From contig JBQCCR010000070.1 in NCBI GenBank assembly GCA_051961995.1, positions 21,290 through 85,289 on the forward strand: a stretch of 64,000 nucleotides of DNA. Reading direction: 5' to 3'. The translations under genes were made by a program, and so were the position numbers. Shown here piece after piece: positions 8,334 to 18,622 of the stretch. The stretch is from 66-474 sp051961995. Lineage in GTDB: Bacteria; Pseudomonadota; Gammaproteobacteria; Xanthomonadales; Rhodanobacteraceae. The notes beneath the pieces were generated by a model that worked only from the letters and a program-made list of their open reading frames with translations, made no database searches and was not told the DNA's origin. Position 1 is the first letter of the stretch; the number at the start of each line of letters is the position of its first letter.

Positions 8334-8471
8334 ACGTTTCGGGGTTGCCGATTGCGGCAAACCACATGACACTCCGGACGTCGTTCCGGATGCAGCGGCG
8401 GCCCGGACAGATTCACCAGGCACGATGAACAACCGAAGGTTGGCCGGGACGGCAAGGTTCCTGGATGGACT

Positions 8472-8541
8472 TTGTGATCCACTATCGTGAAATCACAAGG
8501 TCAAAATGGATTCCGGGTTCTGCCTTCGGCAGCCCCGGAAT
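8472..8541. repeat. Tandem intergenic palindromes upstream of the acylase gene
   Basis: Two palindromes lie side by side. TTGTGAT (8472-8478) pairs with ATCACAA (8492-8498). ATTCCGGG (8510-8517) pairs with CCCGGAAT (8534-8541) and is followed by GACG, the same layout as the repeats at 49313 and 49780. The second palindrome looks like the short repeat widely scattered in Xanthomonadales intergenic DNA. It sits about 30 bases before the start of the downstream gene. Confidence 0.7.
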
Positions 8542-8571
8542 GACGTCGGAGCAGGAGACCCTCAGGATCAT

Positions 8572-11016
8572 ATGCGCTGGCTCGGCCGGATTTTCGTCAC
8601 CCTGTTGCTGCTGATCGCCGTCGCTGCGTTGGTGGCGTGGCTGCTGCTGGCCGGCAGCCGTCCGCAACTGGACGGCAAGGTCGCGCTGCGCGGCCTTCTC
8701 GCGCCGGTCACGATCACGCGCGACGCGCGCGGCACGCCGACGATCGTGGCGCGCAATCGCACCGATGCCGCGTACGCGCTGGGCTTCCTGCACGGACAGG
8801 AGCGTTTCTTCCAGATGGACCTGTTGCGGCGAAACGCCGCGGGCGAACTTTCGGAACTGGTCGGCAAGGCGGCGCTGAAGCTGGACGAGAAACATCGCCG
8901 CCACCGCTTCCGCGCGCTGGCTGAAACCGAACTGATGCAATCGCCGGCGTCCGAACACGTCCTGATGGATGCTTACACGCGCGGCGTGAACGCGGGATTG
9001 AATTCGCTGGATGTGCGTCCCTGGGAATACCTGCTGCTGCGCGCCACGCCGCAGAAGTGGCGCGACGAAGACACCCTGCTGGTGATTGACGCGATGTTTC
9101 TCGACCTCAACCAGCAAGGCGAGAACACGCGCGAACTGGATTTCGCGCGGCTGCGTGCTGCGCTGCCCAGGCCGCTCGCCGATTTCCTGCTGGCGCCTGA
9201 TCCGCAATGGGAAGCGCCGCTGCGCGGCGGCCCCACGCAAGCGGTGCCGATGCCGCGCGCAGACGTGTTCGATTTGCGCACAGTGCCGGTCAACCATCGG
9301 GACACCACGCAGGGTGTCGCCGCGATCCTCGCCACCGCGCGACTCGACAGTGGCGTCGGCAGCAACGGTTTCGCGATCGCGGGCGCACTCACCGGCGCCG
9401 GCGCGTTGCTGGCCAACGATCCGCATCTGGGACTGCGCGTGCCCGACATCTGGTATCGCGCGCGCATGCGGTGGCCCGATCCGATCGCGCCGTCGCAGAT
9501 GCTGGATTTGAATGGCGTGACCCTGCCCGGTACGCCGGCGATGGCGATCGGCAGCAACGGCCACATCGCCTGGGGTTTCACCAATTCAGAAGGCGACTGG
9601 ATGGATTGGGTGCGGGTGATCCGCGACCCGAAAGATCCCTTGCGTTACAGGACGGCGAATGGCTGGGCGGAGATCGTTCGCCACGACGAAGTGATCCACG
9701 TGCGCGGCGAGCCGGATCACCACTTCGCCGTCGAGGATACGATCTGGGGCCCGATCGCGGCCAAGGACGTGGACGGCACGCCGCTGGCGCTGGCGTGGAT
9801 CGCGCAGCGGCCGCGCGCGCTGAACCTCAATCTGGTGAAACTGGAGAACGCGCGCAGCGTGCAGGACGCGCTCGGCTGGGCGCCGCTGATCGGCATCCCT
9901 CCACAGAACCTGGTGGTCGTGGATTCGCGCGGCAACATCGGATGGAGCATCGCCGGCAGCGCGCTCCCGCTGCGTGCCGGTTTCGATCCGCTGCTGCCGT
10001 CGGACTGGACAAAGCCCGATACCGGCTGGACCGGTTTCGCCTCGCCCGCGCAGGATCCGCATATCCTCAACCCCGCCGACAACCGGATCTGGACAGCCAA
10101 CCAGCGGCTGGTGGATGGCGATGCGCTGACATTGCTGGGCGACGGCGGCTACGACCAGGGCGCGCGTGCGCAGCAGATCCGCGATGACCTGTTGGCGCGC
10201 GAACACTTTGTTTCCGGCGACACCCTCGACATCCAGCTCGACAACCGCGCGCTGTTCCTGTCGCGCTGGCAGAAGCTGCTGCTGGATGTGATCGCGACTT
10301 GCGACTCCGGCTCATCGCACGGCCATGTGCCGGCCGGGATGGGTGCATCCTGCGCTCAATTGCTTGCACTGAAGCCGTACGTCCAACACTGGCAGGCGCG
10401 CGCGGCCAGCGACAGCGTGGGCTATCGCATTGTTCGCAAGTTCCATGATCGCGTGCGCCAGGATGTATTGGCGCCATTTGCCGCGCTGGCGAAAAAGAAG
10501 TCCGACCATTTCAAATGGCCTTCCGCGGAAGTGGGCGAATACGCGGTGTGGACCATGGTTACGCGGAGACCGGCGTGGCTGCTCGACCCGCGCTACAAGG
10601 ACTGGAACGCGCTGCTCCTGCACGGCGCCGACCAGGTGGCGGACGAACTTGCGAAAGAGCCGGGGCCGCTGGCGAAGAAGACCTGGGGCGAATTCAACAC
10701 CGCGCGCATCCATCATCCACTGGCCGTCGCGCTGCCTGCGTGGCTCGCGAAGTTCATTGACATGCCGCCCGATCCGCTGCCGGGCGACCGCGACATGCCG
10801 CGCGTGCTGCATCCGGATTTCGGCGCATCCATGCGTCTGGATGTCTCCCCCGGCGACGAGGCCCACGGCATCCTCGAAATGCCCTCCGGTGAAGCCGGCA
10901 ACCCCTTGACCCCATACTTCGGTGCCGGTCACGAGGACTGGGTGCGTGGCAGGCCGACACCGCTGCTGCCTGGCCCTGCGAAATATCAGATGGCCCTGGT
11001 GCCCGCCACCCGCTGA
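8572..11016 (+). CDS. Penicillin acylase family N-terminal-nucleophile hydrolase
   Basis: An 814-residue exported or membrane-anchored amide hydrolase. Residues ~4-24 (LGRIFVTLLLLIAVAAL) form a membrane anchor or signal. The family pattern follows: DARGTPTIVARNRTDAAYALGFLHGQERFFQMDL, split here as DARGTPTIVARN and GFLHGQERFFQMDL, then SNGFAIAG with Ser264, which after autocatalytic cleavage of the precursor before it becomes the N-terminal nucleophile of the beta chain. The beta chain shows the conserved NDPHLGLRVP and GNIGWSIAG segments. Start 8572 places the hydrophobic segment at the N-terminus; an in-frame extension runs through the repeat at 8510 and is rejected. Substrate is unknown: beta-lactams, acyl-homoserine lactones and other N-acyl amides are all possible in this family. 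Confidence 0.88.
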   Translation: MRWLGRIFVTLLLLIAVAALVAWLLLAGSRPQLDGKVALRGLLAPVTITRDARGTPTIVARNRTDAAYALGFLHGQERFFQMDLLRRNAAGELSELVGKAALKLDEKHRRHRFRALAETELMQSPASEHVLMDAYTRGVNAGLNSLDVRPWEYLLLRATPQKWRDEDTLLVIDAMFLDLNQQGENTRELDFARLRAALPRPLADFLLAPDPQWEAPLRGGPTQAVPMPRADVFDLRTVPVNHRDTTQGVAAILATARLDSGVGSNGFAIAGALTGAGALLANDPHLGLRVPDIWYRARMRWPDPIAPSQMLDLNGVTLPGTPAMAIGSNGHIAWGFTNSEGDWMDWVRVIRDPKDPLRYRTANGWAEIVRHDEVIHVRGEPDHHFAVEDTIWGPIAAKDVDGTPLALAWIAQRPRALNLNLVKLENARSVQDALGWAPLIGIPPQNLVVVDSRGNIGWSIAGSALPLRAGFDPLLPSDWTKPDTGWTGFASPAQDPHILNPADNRIWTANQRLVDGDALTLLGDGGYDQGARAQQIRDDLLAREHFVSGDTLDIQLDNRALFLSRWQKLLLDVIATCDSGSSHGHVPAGMGASCAQLLALKPYVQHWQARAASDSVGYRIVRKFHDRVRQDVLAPFAALAKKKSDHFKWPSAEVGEYAVWTMVTRRPAWLLDPRYKDWNALLLHGADQVADELAKEPGPLAKKTWGEFNTARIHHPLAVALPAWLAKFIDMPPDPLPGDRDMPRVLHPDFGASMRLDVSPGDEAHGILEMPSGEAGNPLTPYFGAGHEDWVRGRPTPLLPGPAKYQMALVPATR

Positions 11017-11082
11017 GCGCGAATCCGGCACCGGGAACCTTTGGCCCGACTGCTGCATCCGATACGCAAAGGGGGTGTAACC

Positions 11083-11787
11083 GTGTCCCAGGCACTTGCC
11101 GTCAATTACGCCACATTGAGCGATGCCGAGCTGGTCGCGCACGCAAGGCGCGGCCATCGCGAAGCCTTCCGGCAGATCATGCGGCGCGGCAACCAGCGCC
11201 TGTTCCGGGTCGCGCGCGGCGTGCTCAACGACGACGCGGAGGCCGAGGACGCGGTGCAGGAAGCGTACACCATGGCATTCGCCAAGCTCGACGGCTTCCG
11301 CGGCGAAGCCAGTCTGCTGACCTGGATGACCCGCATCGTGCTCAACGAATGCTACGGCCGGCTGCGCCGACGCCGGCCGACCGTCGGCATTGAACAGATC
11401 GAAGCCGCCCAACAACACGGCGACGGACGCGTGCTCATGTTCCCCACCCGCTACGGCAGCGAAGATCCTGCCGCGGACGCCAGTCGGGCGCAGATGCGCG
11501 GCTTGATCGAACGCGCGATTGATGCGTTGCCGGAGCCGTTCCGCGTGGTCTTCGTGATGCGCGAAATCGAGGAATGCAGCATCGAGGAAACCGCCTCGGC
11601 GCTCGACATCCGCACCGAAACGGTGAAGACGCGGCTGCATCGCGCGCGGCGGCTGCTGCGCACCGCGCTGCACGACAACCTTGCCAATGCATTGAACGAC
11701 GCGTTTCCTTTCCTGGGCCCGCGCTGCGACCGCATGACCGAAACGGTGCTGGCGCGGCTACCCGTGATTTCCGGTTCGAGGGAGTGA
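11083..11787 (+). CDS. ECF-type RNA polymerase sigma factor
   Basis: A 234-residue sigma-70 family protein. Region 2 is clear: AFRQIMRRGNQRLFRVARGV, DAEDAVQEAYTMAF-like and SLLTWMTRIVLNECYGRLRR, covering promoter melting and -10 recognition. Region 4 follows after a linker: LPEPFRVVFVMREIEECSIE and ETVKTRLHRARRLLR, the helix-turn-helix for the -35 element. GTG at 11083 is preferred because AAAGGGGG (11068-11075) lies seven bases upstream; a TTG at 11041 is in frame. No anti-sigma gene with the usual zinc-binding pattern is adjacent. It probably controls itself and the following genes. Confidence 0.88.
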   Translation: MSQALAVNYATLSDAELVAHARRGHREAFRQIMRRGNQRLFRVARGVLNDDAEAEDAVQEAYTMAFAKLDGFRGEASLLTWMTRIVLNECYGRLRRRRPTVGIEQIEAAQQHGDGRVLMFPTRYGSEDPAADASRAQMRGLIERAIDALPEPFRVVFVMREIEECSIEETASALDIRTETVKTRLHRARRLLRTALHDNLANALNDAFPFLGPRCDRMTETVLARLPVISGSRE

Positions 11788-11845
11788 ACCGCATCAAGCG
11801 CTTCACGTAGCTGATCTTCCAATCCATCCACACAAGGGGTTCATC

Positions 11846-12187
11846 ATGCTCGTTTACGCCATCCTGACCTTTGCCATTGCCGCGATCGGCGGCGTGATCC
11901 TTGCCGCGCACGTGCTGCGTAACAAATTCGCGCCCTGGGCGCTGTCGCTTCTGCACGCGCTGCTCGGCGCCGCCGGGCTCGCATTGCTGATCGTGATGTT
12001 CGTGCAGGGCGCGGGTCCGGTGCGGCTGACCGCGGCGCTCGGCCTGCTGATCGTGGCCGCGCTCGGCGGTTTCTTTCTGGCCTCGTTCCATCTGCGCCGG
12101 AAAATCGCGCCGAAGGCGGTGGTGGTCGTGCACGCCGGCGTGGCCGTGGTCGGCTTTCTGACCCTGCTGACCCTGCTGTTGTACTGA
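11846..12187 (+). CDS. Small membrane protein of unknown function
   Basis: A 113-residue protein that is nearly all membrane-spanning: four hydrophobic segments at residues ~3-22, 31-52, 58-80 and 90-112, with short basic loops (HVLRNKF, FHLRRKIAPK) that suggest orientation. CACAAGGGG upstream (11831-11839) gives a good ribosome-binding site. The two halves resemble each other (loops ending LRNKFAPW and LRRKIAPK), suggesting an internal duplication. I do not recognise the family. It lies 58 bases after the sigma factor gene and five before the DUF2231 gene, so it is likely part of the sigma-factor operon. Confidence 0.7.
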   Translation: MLVYAILTFAIAAIGGVILAAHVLRNKFAPWALSLLHALLGAAGLALLIVMFVQGAGPVRLTAALGLLIVAALGGFFLASFHLRRKIAPKAVVVVHAGVAVVGFLTLLTLLLY

Positions 12188-12192
12188 TCGCC

Positions 12193-12645
12193 ATGCGACA
12201 TCCGCTGCATCCGGCGCTGGTGCACTTTCCGGTGGCGTGCTGGTCGCTCGCGACCGCCGCGGATCTCGCCAGCATGTATTGGGGCGAGCCGGCATGGCGT
12301 TTCGCCGGCGGGCTTTTGATCGTCGGAACGCTGGCGGCGGTTCCCGCGATGCTGGCGGGCTTTTATGAGCTGACCGCACTGCCCGATGACGATGCCGCCA
12401 TCGCGGACGTGTACCGTCACATGGGCGCGATGCTCGGCGCGCTCACGCTGTACACCCTCAGCCTGTTGCTGCGACTGGATCACACCACCTTGCTGGCGCC
12501 CGGCACACTCGCCATGGCCTGCAGCGCGTCGGGTTTCATCTGCCTGTCCGTGGGCGGGTGGCTGGGGGGAAGGCTGGTTTATGGACACCGGCTCGGCGGC
12601 GAGGCGCCGCCGAGTCGACCGTCCGCGATGGAGAAGTCGCCATGA
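12193..12645 (+). CDS. DUF2231 membrane protein
   Basis: A 150-residue protein starting MRHPLHPALVHFPVACWSL, the HPxxVHFP signature of DUF2231 membrane proteins. About four membrane segments follow (residues ~13-30, 38-58, 83-100, 108-130), including AGFYELTALPDDD with charged residues in the loop. The His residues at the N-terminus could bind haem or metal, but the function of this family is not established. Five bases separate it from the upstream membrane protein, and its end overlaps the peroxiredoxin-like gene by four bases. Confidence 0.8.
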   Translation: MRHPLHPALVHFPVACWSLATAADLASMYWGEPAWRFAGGLLIVGTLAAVPAMLAGFYELTALPDDDAAIADVYRHMGAMLGALTLYTLSLLLRLDHTTLLAPGTLAMACSASGFICLSVGGWLGGRLVYGHRLGGEAPPSRPSAMEKSP

Positions 12646-13208
12646 GACTGAGCGCTCCGGTGAAGGCACCGCGACTCCAGATGACCGACATCGAAGGCAA
12701 GCCGGTCACGATCGGCGCGGGCGAACGCCGCACCCTGCTGTGCTTTTTCCGCGACGCCGCCTGCCCGTTCTGCAACTTCCGCATCTATGAATTGACCCAT
12801 CACCACGCCGCGCTCTCCGCGCTGGGCCTGGACATCATCGCCGTATTCACCTCCACTCCCGAGGAAGTGCGACGGTTCGTTGCACACAAACCACGCCCCT
12901 TTCGCGTGATCGCAGATCCGACCTCGACCGCGCATGAAACCTACGGCATCGAGCGTTCGTTCTGGCGCAAGCTGAAAGGCATCGTCACGCGCGTGCCGAC
13001 GCTGCTGAAGGGGCTGCGCATCGTCGGCCTCGCCGGCCTCAACACCACCAACCTGATGCCGGCGGATTTCCTGATCGACGAACAGGGTTACATCGCCGAG
13101 GCCTATTACGGCGGCGACGCCGGCGACCGCATCCCATTCGAGCGCGTCGAGCTGTTCCTGGCCAAGGGCCTGCTGAAACGCGCGCAGGCTGCGACCGCGA
13201 CGGCGTGA
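12642..13208 (+). CDS. Peroxiredoxin-like (AhpC/TSA, thioredoxin-fold) protein
   Basis: A 188-residue thioredoxin-fold protein. After a first strand (TLLCFFRDAACPFCNFRIYE) the CPFC pair (residues ~44-47) sits where the peroxidatic Cys of AhpC/TSA proteins is found; the CxxC spacing is more like a disulfide reductase. The rest (LDIIAVFTSTPEEVRRF, FRVIADPTS, FLIDEQGYIAEAYYGGDAGD) fits the redoxin fold. No signal peptide, so it should act in the cytoplasm, probably reducing peroxides or disulfides. ATG 12642 overlaps the DUF2231 stop (ATGA). Being last in the sigma-factor cluster, it suggests an oxidative or envelope stress theme. Confidence 0.78.
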   Translation: MRLSAPVKAPRLQMTDIEGKPVTIGAGERRTLLCFFRDAACPFCNFRIYELTHHHAALSALGLDIIAVFTSTPEEVRRFVAHKPRPFRVIADPTSTAHETYGIERSFWRKLKGIVTRVPTLLKGLRIVGLAGLNTTNLMPADFLIDEQGYIAEAYYGGDAGDRIPFERVELFLAKGLLKRAQAATATA

Positions 13209-13319
13209 ATCGCCGCGGGAAACCCGCGACGCGCATGCGGCACAGGACGGCAGGAGCAGCGGGGGCGAACCCCGTCTCGCGCGACAGGATCGCCGGTGGG
13301 CACCACGAGCGCATCATCC

Positions 13320-13345
13320 GGCGGATTACGCTTCGCCAATCCGCC
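13320..13345. repeat. Intergenic palindrome GGCGGATT / AATCCGCC
   Basis: GGCGGATT (13320-13327) pairs with AATCCGCC (13338-13345) around ACGCTTCGCC, and CTACG follows. This is the common short repeat found between convergent genes in many gamma- and betaproteobacteria. A second small palindrome, CGCGGGAAACCCGCG (13214-13228), sits right behind the peroxiredoxin stop. Together they probably separate transcription of the two convergent operons, although neither has a T-run. Confidence 0.7.
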
Positions 13346-13384
13346 CTACGGGAGCTCAGACTCTCGTTTGAGCAGCACACAAAC

Positions 13385-14533
13385 CTAAGTTGGCTGTAGA
13401 CAAGCGAGCAGCCGCTCGCCGATCGCCCGATACAGATCCGGCAGCCGCTCCAGATCCTCGACGGCCACACACTCATCCACCTTGTGGATGCTGGCGTTCA
13501 CCGGCCCCAGTTCGACCACTTCCGCGCCGAGCGGCGCGATGAAGCGGCCATCCGAGGTGCCGCCGCCGGTGCTTTGCTCGGGCTCGACGCCGCACAGCTC
13601 GCGGCAGACGCCGATCGCGGTTTCGCGCAGGCGTCCGCCCGCGGGCGACAGGAACGGTTCGCCGGAAAGATTCCATTCCAGTGCGTAATCCAGTTTGTGC
13701 CTTTGCAGGATCGCCTCGGTGCGCTCGCGCAATGACGCTTCGCGGCTGGCGGTGCCGAAGCGGAAATTGAAATGTGCCACCAGCGCGCCGGGGATCACGT
13801 TCAACGCGCCGGTGCCGGCGTTGAGGTTGGAGACCTGGAGCGAAGTCGGCGGGAAATCGTCGTTGCCCTCGTCCCAGCGCGTGGCAGCGAATTCGGCGAG
13901 TGCCGGCGCGAGCGCGTGGATCGGATTCAGTGCCTTGTCCGGATACGCGACATGGCCCTGCACGCCGCGCACGGTGAGTGTGCCGGATAGCGATCCGCGT
14001 CGGCCGACACGGATCAAGTCGCCGAGCTTCTCCTTCGACGACGGTTCGCCCGCGACGCACCAGTCAATGTGCTGGCCGGTGTCGCGGAAATGCTGCGCCA
14101 CGCGACGCACGCCATCCATGTTGGTCGGGCCTTCCTCGTCAGAAGTCAGCAGCAACGCGATCGTGCCGGTGTGATCCGGATGCGCGGCGGCGAACTGCTC
14201 CAGCGCGATCGTCATGGCCGCGACGCCGGATTTCATGTCCGCCGCGCCACGGCCGTACAGAGACCCATTGCGGATCACCGGTTCGAACGGCGGCGAGGTC
14301 CAGTTTTCTTCCGGCCCGCTCGGCACCACGTCGGTGTGCCCGAGGAACACCAACACCGGCGTGCCCTGCCCGTGCCTGGCCCAGAGATTGTCCACATCAT
14401 TGAAGCGCAGGTGTTCGCACCGGAAGCCCGCGCGCTGCAGTCGCTGCGCAATCAGCTGCTGGCAACCGGCGTCATCCGGCGTCAGCGAGCGGCGGCGGAT
14501 CAGTTCGCAGGTGAGATCGAGGACGTCGCTCAT
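13385..14533 (-). CDS. dapE: Succinyl-diaminopimelate desuccinylase
   Basis: A 382-residue zinc peptidase of the M20 family that removes succinate from N-succinyl-LL-diaminopimelate, the step before DapF in lysine and peptidoglycan synthesis. Metal-binding His66 and the catalytic Asp68 are in FLGHTDVVP; YGRGAADMKSG follows with the bridging Asp, and SDEEGPTNMDG carries the catalytic Glu pair. The C-terminal metal His is in NASIHKVDE. Length matches E. coli DapE (375). It is the last gene of the map-glnD-dapD-yffB-dapE run, its start overlapping the yffB stop by four bases. Confidence 0.95.
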   Translation of the reverse strand: MSDVLDLTCELIRRRSLTPDDAGCQQLIAQRLQRAGFRCEHLRFNDVDNLWARHGQGTPVLVFLGHTDVVPSGPEENWTSPPFEPVIRNGSLYGRGAADMKSGVAAMTIALEQFAAAHPDHTGTIALLLTSDEEGPTNMDGVRRVAQHFRDTGQHIDWCVAGEPSSKEKLGDLIRVGRRGSLSGTLTVRGVQGHVAYPDKALNPIHALAPALAEFAATRWDEGNDDFPPTSLQVSNLNAGTGALNVIPGALVAHFNFRFGTASREASLRERTEAILQRHKLDYALEWNLSGEPFLSPAGGRLRETAIGVCRELCGVEPEQSTGGGTSDGRFIAPLGAEVVELGPVNASIHKVDECVAVEDLERLPDLYRAIGERLLACLQPT

Positions 14534-14892
14534 GACTTGCCGAACAGTTTCTTGAAGGCGTTGTCGCTAAAGCCGACCTGCACATTTCCATCGTCCCGCG
14601 CCACCACGGGACGGCGGATCAGCGCGGGATATTCCTTCAACAGCAGCGTCCATTCCGGATCGCTTTGCGGATTCTTTCTTTGCGGCAGCAGGGTGCGCCA
14701 GGTCGTGGACGACTTGTTGACCAGCTTTTCCCAGCCGCCGAGCTGCTGCGCCCACTCCTTCAATGTCGCGGACGGAACCGGATTCGCGCGGTAATCCACG
14801 AACGCGTGCGCCACGCCGAAGCGATCCAGCCAGTTGCGCGCCTTGCGGCAGGTGTCGCAGCCGGAAAGGCCATAGAGGGTCGGAGAGCCCAT
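14530..14892 (-). CDS. yffB: ArsC/Spx-family reductase-like protein (YffB type)
   Basis: A 120-residue thioredoxin-fold protein of the ArsC/Spx/YffB family, with LSGCDTCRKARNWL carrying the CxxC pair (Cys12, Cys15). The C-terminal LIRRPVV segment matches the conserved RP block of ArsC-type proteins. The YffB branch sits beside dapE in many proteobacteria and has no firmly known role; it does not look like a real arsenate reductase. The start at 14892 is preferred because the upstream extension lacks the fold and begins in low-complexity sequence. The stop overlaps the dapE start. Confidence 0.85.
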   Translation of the reverse strand: MGSPTLYGLSGCDTCRKARNWLDRFGVAHAFVDYRANPVPSATLKEWAQQLGGWEKLVNKSSTTWRTLLPQRKNPQSDPEWTLLLKEYPALIRRPVVARDDGNVQVGFSDNAFKKLFGKS

Positions 14893-14977
14893 GATTTCTC
14901 CAGAAGGACCAAAAGAGCATCGGCCCGCGAATAACGCAAAAGGATGATTCGCGTTCACTTGCGAACTGATTTCAGCC

Positions 14978-15770
<793 letters not shown>

Positions 15771-15796
<26 letters not shown>

Positions 15797-18479
15797 GGAT
15801 CTCCCCGTTGCTTTCGTTTCCCAGCCGGCGTTGCAGGTTGTTGCGCAGATCCGCCTTCGCCGCGGCGTCGAGTGGCAAGTCCCTGCGGTTGGTCAGTTCG
15901 AAGAAGTCCTCGACCCGCTCGCCGAACGTCGCGATGCGCGCATCATGCACGCGTACCCCGCTATCGAGGAAGGCCTGCGCGACCTGCGCCAGCAGGCCGG
16001 GCCGATCCGAACACACCAGCGCCAGCCGCGTGCGGGCACTCTCCACCGCATCCTGGAACTCGATCTGCGGCGCACGCTGGAAATGCTTCAGCCGGCGCGC
16101 AAGCCCGCGCCGCGGCGGCTGCGCGGGCTTGGCGTTCGGCGCCAGTGCGCGCAATAACGATGCGCGCAGATCACGTGCACGTTCGTCGCCGAGCGGAGCG
16201 AGACTCTCCGCATCCAGCACGGTGAATGCATCCAGCGCGCGGCCGCCGCGCGTGGCCAATACGCGCGCCTCCATGACACTGCAACGCGCACGATCGAGCG
16301 TGGCGACCACCGATGCGAACACCCCGTCACGATCGGGCGCGCACACGAACACTTCCGTGCCGCCGCGCGGTGAACGCGGATGCACTGCCACCACCAGCGG
16401 CTGCTCCGGCGCATCCAGCAGGGCGCCCCCCTGCCAGGCGATCTGCGCGTCCGGCTGGCGCAGGAAGGCATGATCCGGAAAGTCATCCAGCAGTCGCTGC
16501 ACCGCTTGCGCGCTGCGTCCCTGTTCGCGCAGCGACGCCGCCACGCGCTCGCGCGAAACGCGGATGCGGGCTTCGGCCTGCGCCGGCCGCAGCAGGTCAC
16601 CGCGCAACACGAAACGCGCGGCGACGTACAGGTCCGCCAGCAGGCGATCCTTCCACGAGTTCCACAGCTTCGGGCTGGTGCCGGCGATGTCGGCGATCGT
16701 CAGCAGATAGAGATGGTCGAGCCGCTCCCAGTCGCCGACCTGCACCGCGAATGCGTGCACCACCTCGGCATCGCTGATGTCCTGCCGCTGCGCTGTCACG
16801 CTCATCATCAAGTGCCAGCGCACCAGCCACGCGACCAACTCGATGTCATCCTCGTTCAAACCGAGCTTCATGCAAAACGTGCGCGCTTCCGCTTCGCCCA
16901 GTTCCGAATGATCGCCGCCGCGCCCCTTGGCGATGTCGTGGAACAGCGCGGCGAGCAGCAGCAGTTCCGGCTTGTCGAGGCGCGCATATGCCTCGCAGGC
17001 CAGCGGAAAATCCGTGCGCGCGGAAGGCTCGGCAAAGCGCGCGACGTTGCGCAGCACGCGCAGCGTATGCTCGTCCACGGTGTAGATGTGGAACAGGTCG
17101 TACTGCATGCGTCCCACGACGCGTGCAAACGCCGGAAGGATCGCGGCCAGCACGCCATGACGATTCATTGCTTCCAGCGCACGCACTGCGCTCGCACCAC
17201 GCCTCAGCAACGCGAGGAAGGCGGAAAGAGCGCGCGGATCTTCGCCGAGGTTCCCCTGTGCGGCCAGCGCCTGACCGAGCGCGCGCATGGTCGCGGCGGA
17301 GAAACCGCGCAATCCCGGATGATCGAGCAGACATGCGAATGCCGCGATGATGGCGGAAGGTTCGCGCGTGAACAGCTGCTCGTCGCGCAAAGCCAGCCGT
17401 GTGCCGCGCGCGGCAAAGCATTCGTCCAGTGGCTGCGGCGCGGGCAGCGGATCCAGATATTCCTCGAAGCGTTCGAGCAGTTGCGAAAGCAGGCGCTCCA
17501 CCGTGCCGGCGGCGCGGTAAAAGCCCTGCATGAACTGTTCGACGGCGAGGTTGCGGCCGTCGTCGGCGAATCCCAATCGCGCCGCCAGCGCCCGCTGCCA
17601 ATCGAACAGCAGTTTCTCCTCCGCACGCGCGGCTTCCAGATGCAATGCGAAACGGGCACGTTGCAGCACGCGCTCGGCTTCGAGCAGGGCATCACGCTCG
17701 CTGGCATTCAGCAACTGCGTCGCCACCAGCGCATCCAGATCGGGCGCGTTCGCGACACGGGCGCCCAGCCAGCGGATCAGATCAAGGCTGCGCAAGCCGC
17801 CCGGCCCTTCCTTCAGGTTGGGCTCGAGATTGTGGGTAGTGTCGTCGTGTTTGGCATGACGCGCATCGCGATCCGCACGCTTCGCTTCAAGGAACGCAGC
17901 GGGCGGCCACAGCACGGAATCGGAAACCAATGCGCGCAATCGGACTTCGAATGCGGAGGGCCCGGCGATTCGTCGCGCATCCAACAGGCTGGTGAACACG
18001 CTGACATCCGCCGCCGCGATTTCGCGGCATTGCGCCAGCGTGCGTACCGCATGGCCGGGTTTCAGGCCGATATCCCACAGGCAACCGAACAGCGCTTCCA
18101 GTGCACGAGGGATGTTGGACGCCGGCGATTCTTCCATCAGCACCAGCAGGTCCACATCCGAATGCGGGAACAGCGCACCGCGGCCGAAACCGCCGACCGC
18201 GAACAGCGCAGCATCGGCGGTCTCGCCGAGATACGCAGTCCACGTGTGCCCGAGCACGCTCTCGGCCAGTTGCGCGCGCGAACGTGCGAGCGTTGCGGCG
18301 TCCGCTCCGTTGCGAAACGCGCTCGCCAGCGCCCGATCGTGGTCGCCCAGCAATTGTCGCAGCGCCGCGCGCGCGTCCGCCGAGACACCCGCGCGCGGCA
18401 GTGCGGCGGGGAGGCGCGGGAGTGGCGGGATACCAGACATGTGGGACGATCGGGCCGATTGAATCAACGATGGCTGCAT
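15771..18479 (-). CDS. glnD: Bifunctional uridylyltransferase/uridylyl-removing enzyme
   Basis: A 902-residue sensor of glutamine that adds UMP to PII proteins when nitrogen is short and removes it when glutamine is high. Domains in order: nucleotidyltransferase with AVGGFGRGALFPHSDVDLLV (residues ~94-113), a PII-uridylyltransferase linker with NLKEGPGGLRSLDLIRWLG, an HD phosphohydrolase domain with LFHDIAKGRGGDHSELGE (~508-525), and two C-terminal ACT domains (from ~700 and ~820, the second starting LALVCSDRPGLLAQV) that bind glutamine. E. coli GlnD is 890 residues. Met14 (start 18440) is an alternative start; neither has a good Shine-Dalgarno sequence. It follows map by 143 bases and overlaps dapD by 26. 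Confidence 0.94.
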
Positions 18480-18622
18480 CGTAACAACATGCCGTCACTC
18501 CGGACGCCGAGAAGCGGCGAACGGGGCGCGGAGGCGGGATGCCAAAGCGAACATCGGCGCAGCCGATCGCCGCGCAAACTGCTACCTTCAGTGATCAATC
18601 CGGCGCGCGCCGGGTGCCGGGA

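Noticed and set aside
6072..8432. A 786-codon open frame antisense to parC.
   Set aside because: High GC leaves long antisense frames open. Its product is Arg/His/Gln-rich without domains, while parC on the other strand has all family motifs.
14530..14892. Arsenate reductase.
   Set aside because: The protein belongs to the ArsC fold but to the YffB branch, linked to dapE and without ars genes nearby.
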